The translations under genes and the position numbers were made by a program. A stretch of 64,000 bases of DNA, taken from Methylomonas sp. UP202. GTDB lineage: Bacteria; Pseudomonadota; Gammaproteobacteria; Methylococcales; Methylomonadaceae. Position 1 is the stretch's first letter. Each line of letters opens with the position of its first letter. The notes under the pieces were generated by a model. That model did not search any database. It worked only from the letters and a program-made list of their open reading frames with translations, and was not told the DNA's origin. The stretch is taken from positions 3,027,547-3,091,546 of the forward strand of contig NZ_CP123897.1 in NCBI RefSeq assembly GCF_029910655.1, read 5' to 3'. Below, in pieces: positions 25,336 through 34,545 of this stretch.

Positions 25336-25642
25336 ATCGCAATGGCTCAGCACCGTTTTAATCTCGACCTGTCTGGGTGGCTTCGGCGGTTGGCTGGCTG
25401 CGCAACAACAATTACAACAACCCTTGGCGCGCCTGAACCTGGTTACACCGGTGTTCGTCCTTGATCGTGCCAAATTGATTCAATCGATACCGCCCAACGC
25501 CAGTCAGGAGCAGATGGCCAAGATCGTCGATGACTGGCAGGGTCAAGCCAAAAAGCTCAGTGACGCCGGCTATCTGGTGATCGATTCAACAGCGGTGGTG
25601 GCCGCACCGGAGGATGTCTATGTTCGACAAGCCGGACGCTAA
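25325..25642 (+). CDS. trbI: TrbI-like type-F transfer protein
   Basis: The 105-residue protein has an N-terminal membrane anchor (STVLISTCLGGFGGWLAA) and a periplasmic domain with VFVLDRAKLIQSIPPNAS, as in F-type TrbI and related proteins preceding the TraF-type peptidase. It is believed to influence pilus retraction. It overlaps traC at the start and the peptidase gene at the end. Confidence 0.75.
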   Translation: MDLKSQWLSTVLISTCLGGFGGWLAAQQQLQQPLARLNLVTPVFVLDRAKLIQSIPPNASQEQMAKIVDDWQGQAKKLSDAGYLVIDSTAVVAAPEDVYVRQAGR

Positions 25643-26186
25643 ACCGATGAATAATCCACGGTTCCAGACACCATCCTCGCCCCGTGTCGCTCGTCCGCGT
25701 TTAGGTGTCTTCCTGCTGAAGGCGATACCGATTTTGTTGCTGGTATTAGCCGTGGAGCGTTACCTCGGTCAACGATTTCTGATTGGCGGCGACGACCAGG
25801 TTGATCGCTGCTTGCCGGATAAATGGGTATACCTGATCGACACCCACAATAAAGACATCTGGCGTGGCGATTTAATTGCGTTTCGCGCCGAGCGCATGGC
25901 GCCGTTTTTCAAAGACGGCCAGATCATTGTCAAAATCGCCGCCGGCGTGACCGGCGACACAATCCACGTCGATTCGCAGCACACCACGATCAACGGTGAA
26001 CGGATCATCGACGGGCTGCCTTTGACCGAGAAACTCAAAAAGCCGACCACCAGTTTTAAACGTCACGAAACCATCCCACCCGCCGCGTATTGGGTGACCG
26101 GACAAACCGACAAAAGCTTCGATTCGCGTTACTGGGGCTATGTCTACGACCATCAAGTGATTGGACGGGCCTATGCGTTGTTTTGA
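25620..26186 (+). CDS. trhF: TraF/TrhF-like S26 signal-peptidase family protein
   Basis: This 188-residue inner-membrane protein resembles S26 peptidases of conjugative systems. A membrane helix (about 25-45) is followed by LIGGDDQVDRCLPD, the lysine box QIIVKIAAGVTGD and the ending SFDSRYWGYV-QVIGRAYALF. The usual nucleophile serine is not visible at the expected place, where VDRCLPD shows a Cys. The conserved Lys is present. It would process propilin or cyclise it. Start 25620 has GGAGG six bases upstream. Confidence 0.8.
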   Translation: MFDKPDAKPMNNPRFQTPSSPRVARPRLGVFLLKAIPILLLVLAVERYLGQRFLIGGDDQVDRCLPDKWVYLIDTHNKDIWRGDLIAFRAERMAPFFKDGQIIVKIAAGVTGDTIHVDSQHTTINGERIIDGLPLTEKLKKPTTSFKRHETIPPAAYWVTGQTDKSFDSRYWGYVYDHQVIGRAYALF

Positions 26187-27372
26187 TCGACCACTACGTC
26201 TTTGGCTTCAATCGGCTCTTTGTTTTCTCTGCTGGTTCAGCGTACTGACAGCTCAGGCGGAGGAAGCCTGGCTACAACGTTCCCAAGCCATTATGCAAGC
26301 CTTGGAAGGCCAGCCTCGACCTGAGTGGTTGAACGGTCAGGCTGATCAACGAGACATGAAACGCCAGGCGCAACAAGTCTTGAAAGCTTCACAAGCGATC
26401 CAAGCAGAGGCGCTATCGACGGGATCGGCAGGCGGCCTACGGGCAACCCCTTCGAACAAGTCACTCACACTGCTGTTTGTCTCGTTTTCACTCGGCGATA
26501 CGGCGCTGAAAGGCATCTTTGAAGAGGCCGCAGGCCGTGACGATGTCTTGCTGGTGTTTCGCGGCCCCAAACCCAACCAAAAACTGCCGATGTTGATGGC
26601 GGACCTCAAGCGCTTGCTGAAAGGCATTGAGCCAATGCCCAACATCGTCATCGATCCCACCCGTTTTCAGCGTTGGTCGGTTGCGTCGGTGCCTGACATC
26701 GTCGTCGAACAGGATGGGAAATCCCGTTTACACGTTCATGGCGTCAGTAGTTTGTCCTGGCTGGACGAGCAACTCAAAGCCGGCAAGCAGGGTGATTTGG
26801 GAACCTTAGGCGATGTCGGCGAGATTGCTGAAATCGACTTGCTGGAAGAACTCAAACGCCGGATGGCGGCCATCGACTGGAAGCAAAAGCAGCGACAAGC
26901 GATTGCACGGTTTTGGGAACAGCAGAAATTCGAAGTGTTGCCGGTGGCTCAGGCCGATCGTGCCCGGACTGTGGACCTGACCATCACCGCCCCGCGCGAT
27001 CTGACGGCACCCAATGGACAACTGATCATCCGAGCCGGACAAACTGTCAATCCGTTGGACAAGATGCCGTTTGGCTTATGCCTGATGGTGTTCGATGCCA
27101 CGGTACCGGCGCAAGTTGAGCTGATTCAGCATCAGTCCTGCCAGGACAAAAAGGCCCGCGTGATGTATTTGGCCACGTCTCTGTCACGTCAGGATGGTTG
27201 GGACAGTTTAAAACGTTTGGAAACCGCATTGCAGGCACCGGCGTATCTGCTAACGCCGGATGTCCGCAGTCGATTTCAGTTACAGCATGTTCCGTCTTTC
27301 ATCGAACAATCCGGTAACCGTCTGCTGGTTCGTGAACGAAAACTACCTTCGTCGCCAGGAGAGCGGTCATGA
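26173..27372 (+). CDS. traW: TrbC-TraW fusion protein
   Basis: This 399-residue protein begins with a signal peptide (ending AQAEEA). Residues 95-200 form a TrbC domain (LTLLFVSFSLGDTALKGIF, SVASVPDIVVEQDG). The C-terminal part is TraW-like (PRDLTAPNGQLIIRAGQTVNPLDKMPFGLCLMVFDA). In the F plasmid these are separate; SXT-like ICEs encode them as one chain. It works with TraU in pilus assembly in the periplasm. ATG 26173 is used because the longer frame begins at TTG. Confidence 0.85.
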   Translation: MRCFDRPLRLWLQSALCFLCWFSVLTAQAEEAWLQRSQAIMQALEGQPRPEWLNGQADQRDMKRQAQQVLKASQAIQAEALSTGSAGGLRATPSNKSLTLLFVSFSLGDTALKGIFEEAAGRDDVLLVFRGPKPNQKLPMLMADLKRLLKGIEPMPNIVIDPTRFQRWSVASVPDIVVEQDGKSRLHVHGVSSLSWLDEQLKAGKQGDLGTLGDVGEIAEIDLLEELKRRMAAIDWKQKQRQAIARFWEQQKFEVLPVAQADRARTVDLTITAPRDLTAPNGQLIIRAGQTVNPLDKMPFGLCLMVFDATVPAQVELIQHQSCQDKKARVMYLATSLSRQDGWDSLKRLETALQAPAYLLTPDVRSRFQLQHVPSFIEQSGNRLLVRERKLPSSPGERS

Positions 27373-28397
27373 AGCGATGGATTTTGCCTTGGGTTTTGGG
27401 AGGTTTGATAACACTGGCAACTCCGCTTTATGCCGACACCATGACCAATAGCGTCGATCCGTTGTGCTCCGATGCCGAACTGTGGTCCGGCAAGCTGGTC
27501 ACCGATATTTGCTGGAGCTGCTTGTTTCCGATTCGGGCGGCGGGAGCTTCGCTGGGCGGTGGCAACCTACCGAACATCGCGACTGATGAGAAGTTCTGTT
27601 TCTGTACCGATCCAATGGGTATCCCGGAACTTGGCATGACCATGGGTCTTTGGAACCCGGCGAGGCTGATCGAGATTGTCCGTAATCCCTGGTGCTCGCC
27701 GGCTTTGGGCGGCCATAAATTCAGTGCCTCGAATGTACGTCTGATCGCCACCACCGGCAAGGCCGACTTTGACGCTAGCGAGATGTCGTTTTTCAATTAC
27801 CACTATTTTGCCTTTCCGCTGACCATTTTGCTGGATCTGTTCTGGGATGGTCGCTGCAACAGTGATGGCTATCGGGATTTCGATTTGCTGTATGTCTCGG
27901 AACTCGATCCCACCTGGAATAACGACTTGCTGGCGTTCTTCACCAGTCCGGAAACGGTGTTGTTTGCCAATCCGGTGGCCATCTCCGCCTGCGTGGCCGA
28001 TGCCGCAGCGGCCGCCACCGGCAATCCCTTGGATGCCTTGTTCTGGTGTGCCGGCGCCTGGGGTCACATGTATCCCTTATCCGGCATTTCACCCACCAGT
28101 TACGGCACCGATCCGCGTATCACCAGTTTGTTGGCCACACGCGCCACAGCGTCCTTGCATCGCCGCGGGTTGGCCTGGAAAACCTCCGGTAACGATGCTT
28201 TATGCGGTGGCACTATCTATCCTTTCATCCCCAAGTCGCAATACCGGCTATCGATGTTTTATCCGGTCGCGGAAACTGAGTCCAATCACGTCATTGGCGA
28301 AACCACATTCAAGTGGGGCGCGGGTCGCACGTATCCGGGGCCGGGTGAAGATCATCTCTACCTGCTGTGGCGTTGGCAGGACTGCTGTCTATTCTAG
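27369..28397 (+). CDS. traU: Conjugative transfer protein TraU
   Basis: The 342-residue periplasmic protein has a signal peptide (ending YADT) and the TraU pattern with many Cys: SGKLVTDICWSCLFPIRAAG near the start and FCFCTDPMGIPELGMTMGLW after it. TraU is needed for DNA transfer in F-type systems. Its stop codon (28395-28397) is followed after two bases by the terminal repeat of the recombinase element, so the next transfer gene, traN, is displaced by 6 kb. Confidence 0.94.
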   Translation: MKRWILPWVLGGLITLATPLYADTMTNSVDPLCSDAELWSGKLVTDICWSCLFPIRAAGASLGGGNLPNIATDEKFCFCTDPMGIPELGMTMGLWNPARLIEIVRNPWCSPALGGHKFSASNVRLIATTGKADFDASEMSFFNYHYFAFPLTILLDLFWDGRCNSDGYRDFDLLYVSELDPTWNNDLLAFFTSPETVLFANPVAISACVADAAAAATGNPLDALFWCAGAWGHMYPLSGISPTSYGTDPRITSLLATRATASLHRRGLAWKTSGNDALCGGTIYPFIPKSQYRLSMFYPVAETESNHVIGETTFKWGAGRTYPGPGEDHLYLLWRWQDCCLF

Positions 28398-28596
28398 GGT
28401 GAACTGTTCACGATGAATCAGTCTAAAACATTGATTAACAATACAAATGTGAGATAAAACATGAGCAGAGCATTCCTAAAAGCAAACGGTATCAACCCGA
28501 TCATAAAAGTGTTCATGCGATGGCCTTATCCATTGGAATGCCTAGATTGTCCAATGGGCATTTGTTCACCGTTATGTGTTGATCAGTAGGTGCGCC

Positions 28597-29910
28597 GTGA
28601 ACACTATTGTCCGATCAGCCATTCATCTTGATCAGCATCCAGCTATGCCGTCTGAGGCATTGGCATCCTGTGCGTTACCAACGGGCTTTTTATTTTTGGT
28701 TGACGATGATACGGGACGCGTCATAGAGCCGGTATTACTCTATCTGATGGATCGATTCCTCATTCGTCACGGCAATACCAGGCCGAATACGTTTCGAGCC
28801 ACGGTTTACAACCTGAAGGATTGGTGGGCGTTTCTGGCGGAGTTTGCCAAAACTTGGAACGAAGTCAGTGAGGATGATCTTCGATTTTACCGCGACGCTA
28901 TGCTGCAGACCGTGTCGCCCAAAACCCATCAACCCTATGACGTAGGCACTGTCCGCCGTCGACTGACCACGGTATTGCAATTCTATGACTGGGCCCGGCG
29001 GGCAGGGTTTTTCGGAGTGATTTTCGATTCAAAATCCACTCGCCAAATCGTCCGATCGATGGACCACGATGCGTTGGCGCATTTGCATGCAAATCCGGTA
29101 CAGCGTACCACCTCTGATTTACTACCATTACCACGTCGGGGCGCCGATGATGCCGTTCGACCATTGACTGAAACGGAGTATCGCACGGTTGCCCATTGTC
29201 TTGGGCCACTACCGCCAGGCAGCACACGATCTGGCGATGATTGCCGACCAACCGTGGACCGGCTGATTGCCGAAATTGCCCTCCATACCGGCATGCGGCG
29301 GGATGAAATTTCATCACTGAATCGTTGGCAAATTCTAGATCTGCGACCCGATGTATCTCAACCTTTCGGTGTGGTGAAACTGCGGCTCAGTAAAACCAAG
29401 GGTCTCAGGCCGCGTGTCGTGTTCATGCCCAATTGGCTGGTAACGGCACTGCATTGGTATATCGATCATGAGCGCAAGGACGCACTGCATGCCGCCAAAA
29501 AGCAAAGCCAACTCAAAGAACCGAGCGCATTGTTTTTGAACGGTATCCATGCCGGACGTCATGTTGGAAAACCGATTCAAAATGGCAGTATCGATGCGCA
29601 TTTTCGGCAGGCTCTGTTTGCCGCCGGCTTGACGCATACCGTACATAAAACGGATCCGGAAACAGGGAAACCTTATACCACGCAAGAACCCCGTCATGTT
29701 TTCCACGACCTCAGGCATACCTTTGCGACCTGGCTGTATTGGTTTGAAAAGTCGCAGGGTAATGCGGAACCCTGGAAAAAGATTCAGGCACGCTTGGGGC
29801 ATACCGCGTTGGCAACCACCACCAATCTCTACTTGCGCGCCGTGACGGATTTTGAAGCCCAGGTCAGTGATACCACCATGAAGTTTTTCGAGGCGATGCG
29901 TCATGGCTGA
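28597..29910 (+). CDS. Tyrosine recombinase 1 of the trio element
   Basis: About 437 residues with the phage-integrase fold: an N-terminal SAM-like core-binding domain and C-terminal catalytic domain. The active-site residues are recognisable: Arg in HTGMRRDEISSL, His-x-x-Arg in FHDLRHTFATW, the second His in LGHTALATTTNLYLRA, and Tyr in the same box. GTG at 28597 after AGTAGG is my start; GTG 28576 is possible. It overlaps the next recombinase by 8 bases. Confidence 0.88.
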   Translation: MNTIVRSAIHLDQHPAMPSEALASCALPTGFLFLVDDDTGRVIEPVLLYLMDRFLIRHGNTRPNTFRATVYNLKDWWAFLAEFAKTWNEVSEDDLRFYRDAMLQTVSPKTHQPYDVGTVRRRLTTVLQFYDWARRAGFFGVIFDSKSTRQIVRSMDHDALAHLHANPVQRTTSDLLPLPRRGADDAVRPLTETEYRTVAHCLGPLPPGSTRSGDDCRPTVDRLIAEIALHTGMRRDEISSLNRWQILDLRPDVSQPFGVVKLRLSKTKGLRPRVVFMPNWLVTALHWYIDHERKDALHAAKKQSQLKEPSALFLNGIHAGRHVGKPIQNGSIDAHFRQALFAAGLTHTVHKTDPETGKPYTTQEPRHVFHDLRHTFATWLYWFEKSQGNAEPWKKIQARLGHTALATTTNLYLRAVTDFEAQVSDTTMKFFEAMRHG

Positions 29911-31750
29911 TTCATTTGCTGATCGCCGCTCCACACGTCCCAGTCGCTACGCACAACTCGTGGGTACGACCGTGGCGGATCTCGACGCCGTTCGCCGGGA
30001 ACGCCTATCCTCGGTCAGTGAAGAAACTGATGGGGATGGCAAACGTCGGTTATTCATTCGTTTCCCGACACCACACAGCCGAGAATCCATTCAAACCTTG
30101 GAGGTTTCAAACTGGCTGATGGCGTCCGAGTTGGCCGTTGCCTTTGCCGAGATGGTCGTCGTATGGGGTGGGGATAAAACCGAACCAAGTCGGCAAACAT
30201 TTATCAACGATCTGAACCATGGGTTTTTCCAGTATCTGGCTCGCAATGATAGACCATCGCCCAGTCTGGCAACCCTTAACACGGCATTCATCAATGGTTT
30301 TATCGAATGGCTGGGACGCATGGAAGACGGTGCCTATGTGCTTGCGGCGTACACCCGCTTGCATTATCTGGGTGCGGTTCGCAGCGTGGTTTCTCACCTG
30401 AAAAAATCTAAGCAGTACCGTTCCCAGTTAAGCAAGGATTTACATATTCGCCGCAATCCCTGGCCAGGGGCGTCACGGCAAGTCGCACATCCGACAAAAA
30501 TCATCGAGCCGGCGGATTGGATCCATCTTCACAGTACTTGCATCGAAGCCTGTACGCAAATCATGCAAACCGTCGAACAAGGCTGGATGATGTTGACCGA
30601 AGAATCCCCCGAACCCAATAGCCTGGCAAGCCATTTGCAAAGACTGGACGCACTGTTTCCGACAGTGATTGGGTCTTTCGTCAAACTTCAGCAACTCGAC
30701 GCACCATTAGCCCGCCAAATCGGCACGCCGGAAGCTCTGGCGGCACTCAGAACCTACTTTCACCCCTCGCCAAGGGATCTGGTGCCGTTCCTACTGTTAT
30801 TAGCCATGGTGAGCTTTTTCAGTGGCGAAACGCTGTTTGCAACCCGCCGAAGTGACGTGTCCTATATCGAAATCCAGGGTGTCAAACGCTTGGTTTGGCG
30901 CCCCTATAAATCGAGAAGCCGACGCCGACAGCATCGCAGTTTTCCGATCTCGGATGCCCCAGACAGTCCGACAGTGTTGATTCCGTTTATCGAGCGCTGG
31001 ACAGCGCGGATTCGTCCAGTAGCCACGCCGCGTTTGCAAGAATGGTTGTTTATCTGGATTCCCGTGAACAAACCGTCTGAGCCTCATGGTTTCGAATCCA
31101 AGTCGGGAGGTAGCAAAGGGGCTTGGCAAAACCATTTGTCAGCCTTTTTGATCGAGAACGAACTCCCTCATCTGACACTCAGGCAAGTTCGCACAACCGG
31201 CCTGGATAATGTCCATACCTGGTTTGACGGCGATCTGCAGGCACTTCAAGCGGTCAGCGGCCATCAAAACCCTGAGGTCCTCCTCTCGCATTACACGTCC
31301 GATGCGGCACGCAAACGCCAGGATGAACGACTCGGCGACGTCATGACCTTGCGTAGCCGTTGGCGAGAAACCGATGGCACTATCGATCCACGCACATTGC
31401 CGCCCAAACAGGACTTGGCAGCCGCAACACCAGGATGGCGTTGCTTTGATCCCTATGACAGCCCGGTGCCTGGTCAAGACAAAGGCAAATTGTGCAGTGC
31501 TTACGGCGCTTGTCCAGGCTGTGCGTTAGCCCATTTGAATCTTCAGGACGGCTACGCGCTGGCCCGTGTTCTACAGCTCAAAGTCAAAATCGAACAGGCC
31601 CAAACCCAATTACCGGCTGCACGCTGGTTGACGGCGTGGGCACCGAGACTGCAACGCCTGATCGAATACTGGCTCCCGCGTTTTCAGGATGAAACGGTGA
31701 TCCTCGAAGCCGCCCAATGGGATTTGGACGACCTGCCTGAACTGGAGTAA
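29903..31750 (+). CDS. Large tyrosine recombinase 2 of the trio element
   Basis: This 615-residue protein is similar in design to TnpB-type recombinases of Tn554-like elements. The catalytic region shows Arg in LFATRRSDVSYIE, an Arg box LTLRQVRTTGLDN and GHQNPEVLLSHYTS with His and Tyr. A C-terminal Cys cluster (CSAYGACPGCALAH) may bind zinc. It starts at ATG 29903. All trio members probably act together in excision and integration. Confidence 0.82.
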   Translation: MADSFADRRSTRPSRYAQLVGTTVADLDAVRRERLSSVSEETDGDGKRRLFIRFPTPHSRESIQTLEVSNWLMASELAVAFAEMVVVWGGDKTEPSRQTFINDLNHGFFQYLARNDRPSPSLATLNTAFINGFIEWLGRMEDGAYVLAAYTRLHYLGAVRSVVSHLKKSKQYRSQLSKDLHIRRNPWPGASRQVAHPTKIIEPADWIHLHSTCIEACTQIMQTVEQGWMMLTEESPEPNSLASHLQRLDALFPTVIGSFVKLQQLDAPLARQIGTPEALAALRTYFHPSPRDLVPFLLLLAMVSFFSGETLFATRRSDVSYIEIQGVKRLVWRPYKSRSRRRQHRSFPISDAPDSPTVLIPFIERWTARIRPVATPRLQEWLFIWIPVNKPSEPHGFESKSGGSKGAWQNHLSAFLIENELPHLTLRQVRTTGLDNVHTWFDGDLQALQAVSGHQNPEVLLSHYTSDAARKRQDERLGDVMTLRSRWRETDGTIDPRTLPPKQDLAAATPGWRCFDPYDSPVPGQDKGKLCSAYGACPGCALAHLNLQDGYALARVLQLKVKIEQAQTQLPAARWLTAWAPRLQRLIEYWLPRFQDETVILEAAQWDLDDLPELE

Positions 31751-31755
31751 TCGTC

Positions 31756-33837
31756 ATGACCTCACTCAATTCTTTCACCAAACCCCAGATTCATTTGCTA
31801 TCGGCCGATGATCTGACCGCGCAACGTGTTTCCCCCATCAGCCTCTGGGGTGACGCCCAATGGCGCCTGGAAAATCCGACCCCAGGGCAACCCGATCATC
31901 GCGCCACCGTGAACTGGAATATCAAACTGCCGCACGGACAAAACCTACTGGATCCGCAATGGGCCGGGTTACTCGACAGCTTACGGCGCTTTGTCTGGAG
32001 TTTACTGACCGATCCCCGTGAAGGTAAAAGCCTGAAAACCACGTCGATGGCAACCATTAGTCGGATGTTGGCTTATCTGGTCAACTGGATGGCCACACAG
32101 GATTTTCGAGCTATCCATGAATTGGACAACCATGCCAGTTGGGAATACGTCGAACACGTCGCCATAACGGGGAGCGATAAGCAATATTCCTCCTTGCATG
32201 AGGGTTGGGTCTGGCAACGGCTCCATATTTTGACGCTGCTGTATAAGCAAAGTGGCGCATTGCGGGAATCCGGCGTCAGCCCGATGCCGGAGCCGCCGTT
32301 TGACGGCCGCAATCCCTTCGATGTTGCCAAACGCATCACGAATCGCCAGCGTGATTTCATTCCGCCCTTACCGGATGCAGTGGCATTGCCGATCATGACA
32401 GCAGCAGAGCGGTTGATCGGGGTACCTGCCGATAACGTGATCAAGCTGCAGGACGTTTATCTTGCAGCTTATGCACAAGGCGGACCTGGCAATCACAAAG
32501 GGCCAGGCCACAGTTTGCCGGTTAGAACCGATGCCGCTCGCCGGGCCGTCCATTCATTCCAGTTTTCGGTGCTTGCTGGTGAATCAGTACCTTGGCATGA
32601 CGTCATCGACACTCAACCGCGAAGAGGCGCTGGGCAAGTTGATTTCGTTGCCGCCATCCGATCGCTGATCCTGGATATTCGGATTGCCTGCATCATCGTG
32701 TTACAAAGCCATGTCGGTTTACGCATCAGTGAAGTGATGGGCCTAAAAGCCGGTATCGATCCCGACAGCGGATTGCCGTCCTGCCTGCAACAACGCCCGT
32801 CAAAAACCGGCTTGAATACCATTTTTTATCTCAAAAGCCTGGCCGCCAAAATCCATGGCAGACCGGTGGAATGGATCGTCGGCGCTCGCCCCACCGACAG
32901 TCAATATCTTCCGCCCCCGGTCAGGGCATTAGTCGTACTCGAACGATTGTTTCGCCCATGGCGTCAATTAGGCGAATGCCAGCATCTGATCGTGTCGTTT
33001 TGCGCTAGCCGCGGGCTGCCGAAAAACCAACGATCGGTTGGGCGTCCCTTCAGTCAGAATGTCAATCTCGGCCAAAAGGATTTTCTGCGCCGCTATGTCG
33101 ATTGGCAAGCATTACCGCCCAGCCCTGAGCTAGACGCGTACCGGGATGGGCGTTCGCTACGCACGCACCAGTGGCGGAAAACCTTTGCGCTGTATGTCAT
33201 CCAGGTGGATAGCCGCATGCTGCCGCACATAAGCCAGCATTTCAAACACCTGTCTCTGGCCATGACCGAGCAAGGCTACATCGGTCGCGATCCGGAAATC
33301 ATTGAAGCCATGTCCGATGCTCGGGCTCGTTTGACCGTAAGGTTGCTGTATGAAGCCGCAACGGGTGATGCGACCTATGCCGGCAACATGGCACCATGGC
33401 TCGAAGCCCATCGAAAGTCGGTTAGAGCATCCATGCAGGACAAGACTCCGGAACAAATCCTTAGCGACCTGGAACACGAAGTCGTCGAGCACGATTTTAG
33501 AATTTGGTTCGCTGACCATGGGAAATGCCTGATCGAGTTGAAACCGGAATCGGCACGTTGCCATCAGATCGCCGGCACTACACATTGGGAGGACTCGAAT
33601 CCGAATTTCCAATACCGCGAACCGTCGGTTTGCGTTGGTTGCGAATGTTTCCTGATCGACCGGGAAAGCGCTGGGTTCTGGCGTAAACGCTATTTGGATA
33701 ATCAACTAGCCGTGGAGAATGCCGAACGCATCGGCCGTGGTGACGAGTTTTATGTCGCTCGTCAGCGGGCGCGGCAAGCGGCGGCCATTCTGCACGTACT
33801 AGGTGAAGACATCGGGGAGAACGGCCATGACGCGTAA
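31756..33837 (+). CDS. Large tyrosine recombinase 3 of the trio element
   Basis: This 693-residue protein has the catalytic Arg in SHVGLRISEVMGLK, HQWRKTFALYV as the His-x-x-Arg box, and HFKHLSLAMTEQGYIGRD near the catalytic Tyr. The C-terminal part holds a Cys-rich segment (PSVCVGCECFLID). It is longer than usual recombinases. It follows recombinase 2 after five bases and overlaps the small gene at 33827. Confidence 0.8.
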   Translation: MTSLNSFTKPQIHLLSADDLTAQRVSPISLWGDAQWRLENPTPGQPDHRATVNWNIKLPHGQNLLDPQWAGLLDSLRRFVWSLLTDPREGKSLKTTSMATISRMLAYLVNWMATQDFRAIHELDNHASWEYVEHVAITGSDKQYSSLHEGWVWQRLHILTLLYKQSGALRESGVSPMPEPPFDGRNPFDVAKRITNRQRDFIPPLPDAVALPIMTAAERLIGVPADNVIKLQDVYLAAYAQGGPGNHKGPGHSLPVRTDAARRAVHSFQFSVLAGESVPWHDVIDTQPRRGAGQVDFVAAIRSLILDIRIACIIVLQSHVGLRISEVMGLKAGIDPDSGLPSCLQQRPSKTGLNTIFYLKSLAAKIHGRPVEWIVGARPTDSQYLPPPVRALVVLERLFRPWRQLGECQHLIVSFCASRGLPKNQRSVGRPFSQNVNLGQKDFLRRYVDWQALPPSPELDAYRDGRSLRTHQWRKTFALYVIQVDSRMLPHISQHFKHLSLAMTEQGYIGRDPEIIEAMSDARARLTVRLLYEAATGDATYAGNMAPWLEAHRKSVRASMQDKTPEQILSDLEHEVVEHDFRIWFADHGKCLIELKPESARCHQIAGTTHWEDSNPNFQYREPSVCVGCECFLIDRESAGFWRKRYLDNQLAVENAERIGRGDEFYVARQRARQAAAILHVLGEDIGENGHDA

Positions 33838-34339
33838 CGCCAAAACACCACCCCCCATCGACCCGATCGAGCAAGACTTCCAGGATGCGCTTGAACGCCT
33901 GGAGGGAGGTGCACCGCTAGACCCAAAGCTCGCCAAACAAGCCAAGTTAGGCACGCTCAAAATCAACGTTTCGGTGGTTGCCCAGGAAGCCGGTCACAGC
34001 CGAACCCTGATTGGACACGACGGTTGCAAATACCCTCGCATCAGGACACGCATCATGGCATTGAAAGCACCAGTTGCGCCAACAACAAACGCCGAAATGG
34101 TCATCCGGCACCTGCGCGAAGAGAACGCCGAGCTACGGAGAAAACTGGGTCAACGCGACACGGAAAATGCTGCGCTGATAGTCCGGCTCCGTCAATTGGA
34201 AATCGACACCCAACGGGCGCTGCGCAAAGCCGAACGCATGGCCAACCGATCCGAAAAACCATCAGATCAGCTTGCCGGCGCGAGCATTCCATCTGAACGC
34301 GGCGAAATTTTACCTTTTCCGGCACCCCAGGAGGAGTGA
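33827..34339 (+). CDS. Small coiled-coil protein of the trio element
   Basis: This 170-residue protein has an N-terminal HTH-like part (KINVSVVAQEAGHSRTLIGHDGCKYP) and a long heptad-rich C-terminal half (about 90-145). It resembles the small fourth or third protein found with multi-recombinase elements (TnpC of Tn554, GmtX, DUF6262 types). It likely helps recognise the ends. It overlaps recombinase 3 by 11 bases. Confidence 0.65.
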   Translation: MTRNAKTPPPIDPIEQDFQDALERLEGGAPLDPKLAKQAKLGTLKINVSVVAQEAGHSRTLIGHDGCKYPRIRTRIMALKAPVAPTTNAEMVIRHLREENAELRRKLGQRDTENAALIVRLRQLEIDTQRALRKAERMANRSEKPSDQLAGASIPSERGEILPFPAPQEE

Positions 34340-34545
34340 GTGCAATTATTTACCCCATATAAAGTATCAACCGGCTGCCGCCGGTACCGATCCATCGGTT
34401 ATTATCGATTCCGGCAGGTTCCCATATTAGGATGGGCCCGTGAACAGTTCAGAACCGGCATTTACTGCTGTAACCCATGCTCTGCAAGGGATACTGGCGT
34501 TTCGTGGACACCTTCGTCCAATAGAAACTGTTGTGTGGGGCTGTG

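Larger units (their letters stand above)
28400..34451 (+). mobile_element. Multi-tyrosine-recombinase element (about 6.05 kb)
   Basis: Terminal inverted repeats of 13 bp bound the element: TGAACTGTTCACG at 28400-28412, and its complement at 34439-34451. It encodes three tyrosine recombinases and one small coiled-coil protein in overlapping order, and nothing else. Such clusters are known in Tn554-like, RIT and gamma-mobile-trio elements. It lies immediately after the traU stop and separates traU from traN. No obvious target duplication is visible. The left end also has extra TGTTCA boxes at about 28510 and 28563. Confidence 0.82.

Noticed and set aside
28411..28596. A small RNA gene between the left end of the trio element and recombinase 1
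   Set aside because: Only short TGTTCA boxes are seen, better explained as recombinase-binding sites; no terminator or stable fold is evident.
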